This document shows, piece by piece, positions 12,985 through 17,646 of a stretch of 17,646 nt of DNA. This stretch comes from an uncultured Clostridia bacterium (GTDB lineage: Bacteria > Bacillota > Clostridia > Christensenellales > CAG-314): positions 1-17,646 of the forward strand of contig CAKPPA010000006.1 in the NCBI GenBank assembly GCA_934177025.1, written 5' to 3'. The notes under the pieces are model-generated. The model was not told the DNA's origin. It was given only the letters and a program-made list of their open reading frames with translations, and did not search any database. Both the position numbers and the translations under genes were made by a program. Each line of letters starts with the position of its first letter. Position 1 is the stretch's first letter.

Positions 12985-13329
12985 TTATTTCAAATCGCCT
13001 TCGTTGCGATTGAAAACAATGGATTTTTTGCCCTTCCGCTTTTCCGGCTGCACGGGTTTAGTAGGAATGCGTTTGCCGCATTGCGGGCAAAACTTTGCGC
13101 CGTTTGCCACCACTTCGCCGCACCGCCGACAAACAGCGTGCCGCGTTTTGTAGGCGTCGAACAGCGTTTCGGACGAAAGCGGCGTTTGGCACTGCGTGCA
13201 AACCGTGTTTTTTAACGATTGCGCCGCACCGCACGTCGGGCAAACTTTGATTTTTTTCATTTCGTCCGTGCCGAAACCGTACTTTTTCATTGCCGCGCGC
13301 TTTGACGCTTCCCTTACGTTCGCCGTCAT
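12985..13329 (-). CDS. Small double zinc-ribbon protein
   Basis: A 114-residue protein with two zinc-ribbon knuckle pairs: C30-C33 with C44-C47, and C67-C70 with C81-C84 (CPTCG ... CTQC and CRRCG ... CPQCG). This matches the double zinc ribbon type. The N-terminus and C-terminus are Lys/Arg-rich. There is no signal peptide or membrane helix, so it is predicted to be cytoplasmic. Zinc ribbons of this type bind protein or nucleic acid, and its partner here is unknown. It starts 1 nt after the stop of the upstream zinc-ribbon gene, with GGAGG about ten nt before the ATG, and ends 25 nt before the lipoprotein gene. The three genes very likely form one operon. Confidence 0.85.
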   Translation of the reverse strand: MTANVREASKRAAMKKYGFGTDEMKKIKVCPTCGAAQSLKNTVCTQCQTPLSSETLFDAYKTRHAVCRRCGEVVANGAKFCPQCGKRIPTKPVQPEKRKGKKSIVFNRNEGDLK

Positions 13330-13330
13330 G

Positions 13331-13696
13331 CTAGTCCCCTCCGTACTGCAATTTTTTGCCGCAGCGCGAACAAAACTCTTCGCCTTTTTTCACCTTTTCG
13401 CCGCACCACGCGCAAAATTTCGGCGAATCCTCCCACGGGACGCAATCCACACATGCCAACACGTCCGCATTAAACATCACCGACGACACCCACCGCCCGC
13501 ATTTGTGACATTTGTCAAAATGATTGCGGCCTTCCGTTTCCCACGCGGTAAGGACTGCCGCTTCGTCGGCAAGGGCTACGGGCACGGTGCATCGACACAC
13601 GTACATCCCCGACAGCGCACAGTAAAACGAAACAACCTTGCCGCTTGCGTCCGTTGTGATTTTGTAGTTCGCGGTTTTGGTTCCTTGCGTCATCAT
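13331..13696 (-). CDS. Zinc-ribbon protein with N-terminal unknown domain
   Basis: A 121-residue protein that starts MMTQGTKTANYKITTD. Residues 1-60 form a small beta-rich region of unknown family containing C26, C34 and C36. A treble-clef-like C63-x2-C66 ... C82-x2-C85 unit follows (CHKCGRWV, CVDC), and then a classic zinc ribbon C95-x2-C98 ... C109-x2-C112 (FCAWCGEKVKKGEEFCSRCG). It is probably cytoplasmic, since there is no signal peptide. The start at 13696 was chosen because AGGAG lies 5 nt upstream. An upstream in-frame ATG at 13765 would add a basic 23-residue extension without a ribosome binding site. It is first in the operon with the second zinc-ribbon protein and the large lipoprotein. 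Confidence 0.8.
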   Translation of the reverse strand: MMTQGTKTANYKITTDASGKVVSFYCALSGMYVCRCTVPVALADEAAVLTAWETEGRNHFDKCHKCGRWVSSVMFNADVLACVDCVPWEDSPKFCAWCGEKVKKGEEFCSRCGKKLQYGGD

Positions 13697-13767
13697 TCTT
13701 TCTCCTTTTTGCGAAAATCCTTTTCCTTTGTTTTTTAAAGGATTGCGATTTCGTTTTGTGGGCACTC

Positions 13768-13796
13768 TTGATTTCGTTTGGCGTTTGTGTTACAAT
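13768..13796 (+). promoter_or_regulatory. Promoter toward the solute-binding-protein gene
   Basis: TTGATT (13768-13773), exactly 17 nt, then TACAAT (13791-13796). Predicted start is near 13803, with a leader of about 400 nt before the next plus-strand gene. Confidence 0.65.
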
Positions 13797-13802
13797 TTAG
13801 GC

Positions 13803-14202
13803 GCAAAATTCGGGAAATAACTTTCCTACGATGCTTTTAGTATACGCACGAAAAAACTCTTGTCCCCTACCCTTTCCCCCAAAAGGTAGGGAAACGGCAA
13901 AAATTTTTTCGAAATTTTTCGCTTTTTTTCGGAAAAACCGGCAAAAAAGGCAAAAAAACCGATTGCCACGGCACGACAAAGCGTGTAGGTGAACTTGGGG
14001 AAGCAACACACTTCATAATTCCGTCCCTTTCGGATTCCCTTGCCACACAAGCGGCAAAAAGGCAAAAAACCGTTTGGGGCTTACTTACAACACTCCACCG
14101 CTACCCCACCCCGTTTCGAGGTGCAAAAAACCGACAAAACAAAAAACGATGTCGCCGTCGTTTCCGAACCGAAAAAGGATGAAAAGGCGAAAAGGAGCGT
14201 CT
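13803..14202 (+). other. Long AT-rich leader before the solute-binding-protein gene
   Basis: No gene is supported here. It contains an imperfect hairpin (CCCTACC 13865-13871 with GGTAGGG 13885-13891) and an AT-rich stretch (13900-13960) with TTTTTTCGAAATTTTT. The end is A-rich and holds the ribosome binding site of the next gene. No known riboswitch signature was recognised. Confidence 0.4.
13839..13866 (-). promoter_or_regulatory. Possible promoter of the zinc-ribbon/lipoprotein operon
   Basis: On the minus strand, GGGACA (13861-13866), a 16-nt spacer, then TATACT (13839-13844). The -10 is good and the -35 is weak. The predicted start near 13832 gives a ~136-nt leader. It faces the plus-strand promoter at 13768-13796. 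Confidence 0.4.
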
Positions 14203-15540
14203 ATGAAAAAACTCATTTCCCTCTTATGTGTTTTGGTGCTTTTACTCGCCGTGTTTGTCGGGTGCAGTCCGTCGGGGACGCTCCTCGATCCGAAAAAACC
14301 GGTGACGCTTACCATGTGGCACGTTTTCGGCGAGCAGGCGGATTCGCCGATGAATCGCCTCGTGGAGGAATTTAACCGCACCGTCGGCCGAAACAAGGGA
14401 ATTATTGTGGACGTAAAGTTGATGTCCAACGCGGCACAAATCGGGGAAAAACTACTAAACGCACAACAGGGCAAAGTCGGCGCGCCGCCAATGCCCGACT
14501 TGTTTTTTTGCCACACCAGTAACGCACAGGAACTCGGCGTTAGCAACCTCATTCATTGGAACGAACGGTTGACGGAAGCCGAATTGAACGAATTTGTAAA
14601 AAGTTTTCGCGATGACGGCATGTTGGGCGACACGCTTGCCGTGTTGCCGACGTCAAAATCCACACACCTGTTGTTTTTGGCAAGCGGTGTGTTCGAGCGG
14701 TTTGCCGCGGCAAAAAAAGTAACCTACAACGACCTTGCAACGTGGGACGGCTTTTTTGACGTTGCCGCAAAATACTACGACTATTCGGGCGGCAAGCCGT
14801 TTTGCGCGCTGGACTATTTGGTGCGCGCGGTGGAACTTGACGCAATCAGCCGCGGCGCAACGAATTTTTACAACGACAACGGCTGGTACAACGACAACGC
14901 AATTTTAAAAAATTCCTACAAAAAATTTGCCGACGCCATTGCAAAGGGGCATATCGTCGTGTCCGACCTTTACTCCAACACGCAAGTCATGACGGGGCAA
15001 ACCGTGGCGGGCATTTCCTCCTCGGCGGCGGTGCTGTACTACAACGACAAAATCACCTACGACGACAATTCGTGGGAGTACATCAATTTAAAAGTGCTGC
15101 CCCTGCCGCAAGCGGAAGTCGGCAACAAGTATGCAACGCAAGCGGGCGTAGGCTTATGCTCCTACAAAACAACCGACCAAAAAGCCGAAGCCGCAACCGT
15201 GTTTGCAAAGTGGTTCACCGACGAAAAGCGCAACCTCGATTACGTTGCGCAAACGGGGTACTTCCCTGTAAAAAACGGGGCGTTCGACAAACTTGCCGAC
15301 TACACGTTTAAATCCGCCGCCTTTCAAAACACGCAACTCGCATTGAAAAAAACCATGGAAACTTGCACGTTCCTGCCGGAACCGACGATGGACGCGTTTT
15401 ACCCGAACACTTATGCACTGTATCAAGGCATACGAACGCTGCAACAGCAATTAACCGAAAAATATAACAGCGGAGCGACTGCCGAAAGCATCTCGCAAGA
15501 ACTTGTTGCGTTGTTTTACGGCATCGGAAGCACAAAATGA
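14203..15540 (+). CDS. Lipoprotein extracellular solute-binding protein (family 1, sugar type)
   Basis: A 445-residue lipoprotein. The signal peptide ends in FVGC, with lipidated C21. The mature protein begins with the family 1 pattern VTLTMWHVFGEQ (about 34-45) and MNRLVEEFN, and continues with a periplasmic-binding fold: PDLFFCHTSNAQEL, AVLPTSKSTHLLFL, TWDGFFDVAAKYYDYSGGKP, and a C-terminal FAKWFTDEKRN ... GYFPVKNGAF typical of carbohydrate-binding SBPs. It would bind a sugar or oligosaccharide outside the membrane. No ABC permease or ATPase gene is adjacent. Instead its stop codon overlaps the next gene by 4 bp (ATGA), tying it to a membrane LuxR-type regulator, so a sensory role is likely. 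Start: AAGGAG at 14192-14197 with a 5-nt spacer, which rules out the 43-codon upstream in-frame extension. Confidence 0.9.
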   Translation: MKKLISLLCVLVLLLAVFVGCSPSGTLLDPKKPVTLTMWHVFGEQADSPMNRLVEEFNRTVGRNKGIIVDVKLMSNAAQIGEKLLNAQQGKVGAPPMPDLFFCHTSNAQELGVSNLIHWNERLTEAELNEFVKSFRDDGMLGDTLAVLPTSKSTHLLFLASGVFERFAAAKKVTYNDLATWDGFFDVAAKYYDYSGGKPFCALDYLVRAVELDAISRGATNFYNDNGWYNDNAILKNSYKKFADAIAKGHIVVSDLYSNTQVMTGQTVAGISSSAAVLYYNDKITYDDNSWEYINLKVLPLPQAEVGNKYATQAGVGLCSYKTTDQKAEAATVFAKWFTDEKRNLDYVAQTGYFPVKNGAFDKLADYTFKSAAFQNTQLALKKTMETCTFLPEPTMDAFYPNTYALYQGIRTLQQQLTEKYNSGATAESISQELVALFYGIGSTK

Positions 15541-17144
15541 ACCTGTGGAATCGCCTGACAAACCGAAAAACGCCGATGCGGCGCAAGTTGTTTTGGTACA
15601 TGCTTGCGCTTGCCGTCATTGTGCTGGCATTTTTGGCGTGCGGACTTTTCTTTTTCGGTCATTTTGCCACGGCAAAGGAAAAAGCCGTTAGCAACCTTTC
15701 CTTTCAAATGCGCACGTTTGATCGCCAAATTTCCAAGTACTTCGAGGATTTGACGCGCATCGGCAATGCCCTTTCGTACAACGTTGCGCAAAAAACCGAG
15801 GACTACCTTGCGGCGGAAGGCATTGCGTTTAAGGACTTAAACGACAACCCGACGCACATCATGGCACTTCAAACCGCATTGTTCGACAAACTTGCCGTCG
15901 AATTGTACAAAACCGATTGTTCGGGGGCGTTCTTATTGCTGGATGCCACCGTAAACACCCACATCGACGGGGCGGATAAATCCAAAACAGGGCTGTACTT
16001 TCAGCGCGCCTCGCGGGACGAAACGGACGAAACCCTGCTACTGTACCGCGGAATTGCGGAAATCGGGCGAAAAAAAGGTGTCATGCCGCATCGGCAATGG
16101 CGGTTGGAATTTTTTATGGACGATTTTCCCGACTACAACCGCTTTTTAACGCGAATTTCCGCCAAAAATTTTGCGCCGTTTTTAACGAGCATTTCCGTTT
16201 TGCACGGCACGTCCGAACGCATCATGAATTTTATCGTGCCGATTGTCGGCAAAAACAACGTTGTTTACGGGGTTTGCGGATTCGAAATTTCCGAAATCTA
16301 TTTTAAGGACTATTTTGCGCAATCCACGCAGTTGGAACACTTAACTTGCCTGTTTTTGCCGAAAAACGGGGAAAACGTTTTAACCTACAACGGCTTTTCG
16401 TCGGGCGTTTACGGCGGGTACTACCTGCCGCCACAAGGCAAACTGACGGTAAATGACCTCGGCGATGGGCTTGTGGCACTGCAAGGCAGTTCCTCCTTTG
16501 TTGCAAAAATGCAACCTTTTGAAATTTGTGGGGACGACTACGTTTTGATTGCGGCGTACCCGAAGGAGGAGTACGACACGGAAATTGCCAACAACGTCGT
16601 TTCCGTCGTGCTGTTGCTCCTGCTGCTTGCCTGCACCACCTTTACCGTTTGCGCGCTTTTCAGTCGAAAGTTTTTACAACCGCTGTTAAAAGGACTGCAA
16701 CAAATTCAAAACAAGGAACATAAAACCTCGGAATCCGAATTTTTGGAAATCGACGACCTTTTCGCTTTCCTTGCCGAACAGGATCGCCTGCACGACGAGG
16801 AAACCACAAAACTTCGCACACAATGCGACGAGCAGGTCGACGTCATCGAACAAACGCGTGCGGACGTCAACCGCCTTGCCTACTCGCGCAAAACCGAAGT
16901 GTCGCCCGACGATTACGAAATGTTTAAAGCAGGGCTAAAAACCCTGACGAAAACCGAAAAGCATATTTTCGGGCTGTACCTCGACGGAAAAACGGCGGAC
17001 GAAATTTTGGAACTTTGCCGCATTCAAAAAGGCACGCTGAAATACCACAATCACAACATTTTAAGTAAACTCGGCGTATCCTCCCGTAAGCAAATGTTGC
17101 GCTACGCCACGCTGTTAAAGCAGGAACCCCCTGACAAACCTTAA
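15537..17144 (+). CDS. Membrane-anchored sensor with LuxR-type DNA-binding domain
   Basis: A 535-residue one-component regulator. A short basic N-terminus and a membrane helix (about 18-42) lead to a large extracytoplasmic region (about 43-350), possibly Cache-like, with NFIVPIVGKNNVVYGVCGFEISE resembling a PAS/Cache core strand pair. A second helix (about 353-378) is followed by a cytoplasmic linker rich in Glu/Gln, probably coiled coil (about 395-455). The C-terminal LuxR/GerE helix-turn-helix covers about 470-525 (LTKTEKHIFGLYLDGKTADE, then LKYHNHNILSKLGVSSRKQM). There is no kinase or receiver domain. Its ATG overlaps the stop of the solute-binding-protein gene, so the two are probably translationally coupled. 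Inference: ligand-loaded binding protein is sensed by the extracellular domain, and the tethered HTH controls nearby or distant sugar genes. Confidence 0.88.
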   Translation: MNLWNRLTNRKTPMRRKLFWYMLALAVIVLAFLACGLFFFGHFATAKEKAVSNLSFQMRTFDRQISKYFEDLTRIGNALSYNVAQKTEDYLAAEGIAFKDLNDNPTHIMALQTALFDKLAVELYKTDCSGAFLLLDATVNTHIDGADKSKTGLYFQRASRDETDETLLLYRGIAEIGRKKGVMPHRQWRLEFFMDDFPDYNRFLTRISAKNFAPFLTSISVLHGTSERIMNFIVPIVGKNNVVYGVCGFEISEIYFKDYFAQSTQLEHLTCLFLPKNGENVLTYNGFSSGVYGGYYLPPQGKLTVNDLGDGLVALQGSSSFVAKMQPFEICGDDYVLIAAYPKEEYDTEIANNVVSVVLLLLLLACTTFTVCALFSRKFLQPLLKGLQQIQNKEHKTSESEFLEIDDLFAFLAEQDRLHDEETTKLRTQCDEQVDVIEQTRADVNRLAYSRKTEVSPDDYEMFKAGLKTLTKTEKHIFGLYLDGKTADEILELCRIQKGTLKYHNHNILSKLGVSSRKQMLRYATLLKQEPPDKP

Positions 17145-17500
17145 CTTTTTTTGCACCGCTCCCCCGCAGTTCCTTACGCAAGGCAGCAAGCGAAACCCAA
17201 AATCGGGCGGAAAAAAGCAGTAAGTGAAAAAACGACTCGGAAAAAAGCAGTAAATAAAAAAACGAATCGGAATCAGCGAACCGAGGTTAAAAACCAAGGG
17301 AAAAAGCCGAATCCGGTAAAAAAAGCGAAGTATATTGAAAAGATAAAACAAATCGAAACAAGCAACCCGAGTTGAAAACCGAAATGGGCGGAGAAAACCG
17401 ACTCGGAATAAGCGAAACCGTTTAAAAGCAAGTGTAACGAAATCGGGCGGAAAAGCGAACCGAGGAACCCCAAAAAAATCAAACGAAAAAGGCATAAAAA
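17145..17500. other. A-rich intergenic region with degenerate repeats
   Basis: No gene is supported. The region is purine-rich on the plus strand with repeated phrases AAATCGGGCGGAAAA (17200-17214 and 17440-17454), AACCGAGG and GACTCGGAA. Confidence 0.5.
17208..17267 (+). repeat. 30-bp tandem repeat, two copies
   Basis: Units 17208-17237 and 17238-17267 begin CGGAAAAAAGCAGTAA and differ at about three positions. A partial, diverged third copy follows. Confidence 0.7.
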
Positions 17501-17501
17501 A

Positions 17502-17538
17502 AGTACGAATTGCATCAACGGCTTTTCGTACTGTTTTT
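17502..17538 (+). terminator. Probable terminator of the solute-binding-protein/LuxR operon
   Basis: AGTACGAA (17502-17509) pairs with TTCGTACT (17525-17532) across a 15-nt loop, followed by G and five T. An A-run on the left would allow function on the minus strand too. It lies about 360 nt beyond the LuxR-type gene. Confidence 0.6.
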
Positions 17539-17556
17539 ACGTGCTTTTCGCAACAA

Positions 17557-17583
17557 ATAAAAAAACCCGAAATCGGGTTTTTT
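17557..17583 (-). terminator. Terminator of the tRNA-Val transcript
   Basis: CCCGA / TCGGG arms within A- and T-runs (17561-17583) form a compact hairpin. On the minus strand it begins immediately after the tRNA 3' end and ends in a run of T. Confidence 0.8.
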
Positions 17584-17646
17584 TGGTGGGATCTACAGGG
17601 CTCGAACCTGTGACCCTCTGCTTGTAAGGCAGATGCTCTCCCAGCT
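17584..17646 (-). tRNA. tRNA-Val (anticodon UAC), 5' end beyond window
   Basis: On the minus strand the sequence has a D-arm part (AGCTGGGAGAGC), an anticodon arm CTGCC-TTACAAG-CAG with anticodon TAC (plus-strand GTA at 17624-17626), the T-arm GGTTCGAGCC and an acceptor strand GATCCCA, with CCA encoded in the DNA. The first ~13 nt of the tRNA lie beyond the right edge. The anticodon reads valine codons GUA/GUG. Confidence 0.95.

Noticed and set aside
13826..14065. Minus-strand frame starting at TTG with FCRLCGKGIRKG, resembling a zinc-ribbon start
   Set aside because: It has no ribosome binding site and only one knuckle pair, then turns into a Phe-rich AT-run translation. It could be a decayed relative of the adjacent zinc-ribbon genes, but the evidence is too thin.

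Overview
The window looks like chromosomal DNA of a low-to-mid GC Gram-positive bacterium, most likely an uncultured Bacillota/Clostridia member. The support is strong AGGAGG-type ribosome binding sites, sigma-A-like promoters with 17-nt spacers, lipoprotein signals, a SipW-type signal peptidase with its own substrates, and wide AT-rich intergenic regions full of short repeats. No insertion sequence, prophage gene, integrase or CRISPR array was seen.

Layout. (1) 1-870, minus strand: the 5' end of an unidentified gene, a strong terminator, and a DUF1622 membrane protein with a clear promoter. (2) 1077-2508, plus strand: a 2-dehydropantoate 2-reductase gene (panE family). It sits behind a ~370-nt leader containing a 113-nt stretch with no G. 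(3) 2549-4019, plus strand: a strong promoter, a structured leader or possible small RNA, three copies of a ~60-nt hairpin repeat, a Crp/Fnr-family regulator and a terminator. (4) 4020-5025: about 1 kb without a credible gene, holding a duplicated ~115-bp segment. (5) 5026-9007, plus strand: a four-gene operon with a small secreted protein, an unusual SipW-like signal peptidase carrying two C-terminal repeat domains, and two more secreted proteins. The three secreted proteins share the SipW-type signal peptide. The promoter has a run of ten G exactly filling part of a 17-nt spacer, which suggests phase-variable expression. A Crp-like dyad is centred near -42. (6) 9233-9488: eight GTAC-containing iterons and two terminators between convergent operons. 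(7) 13866-9522, minus strand: two small zinc-ribbon proteins followed by an 1145-residue surface lipoprotein. The lipoprotein has YDG/MBG-like repeats, a segment resembling EF-Tu domains 2 and 3 without the GTPase domain, and PPC-like C-terminal domains. (8) 13768-17538, plus strand: a lipoprotein sugar-type solute-binding protein, overlapping by 4 bp a membrane-anchored LuxR-type regulator with an extracytoplasmic sensor. No permease is present. (9) 17557-17646, minus strand: a partial tRNA-Val(UAC) with its terminator.

How it fits together. Most of the window concerns the cell surface. The best candidates for something new are the phase-variable SipW-type export/fibre operon, possibly activated by the adjacent Crp/Fnr protein; the lipoprotein built around translation-factor beta-barrels; and the solute-binding-protein/LuxR pair, which looks like a transmembrane one-component sensor rather than a transporter. 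Functions are inferred from sequence patterns read by eye; no database search was run.
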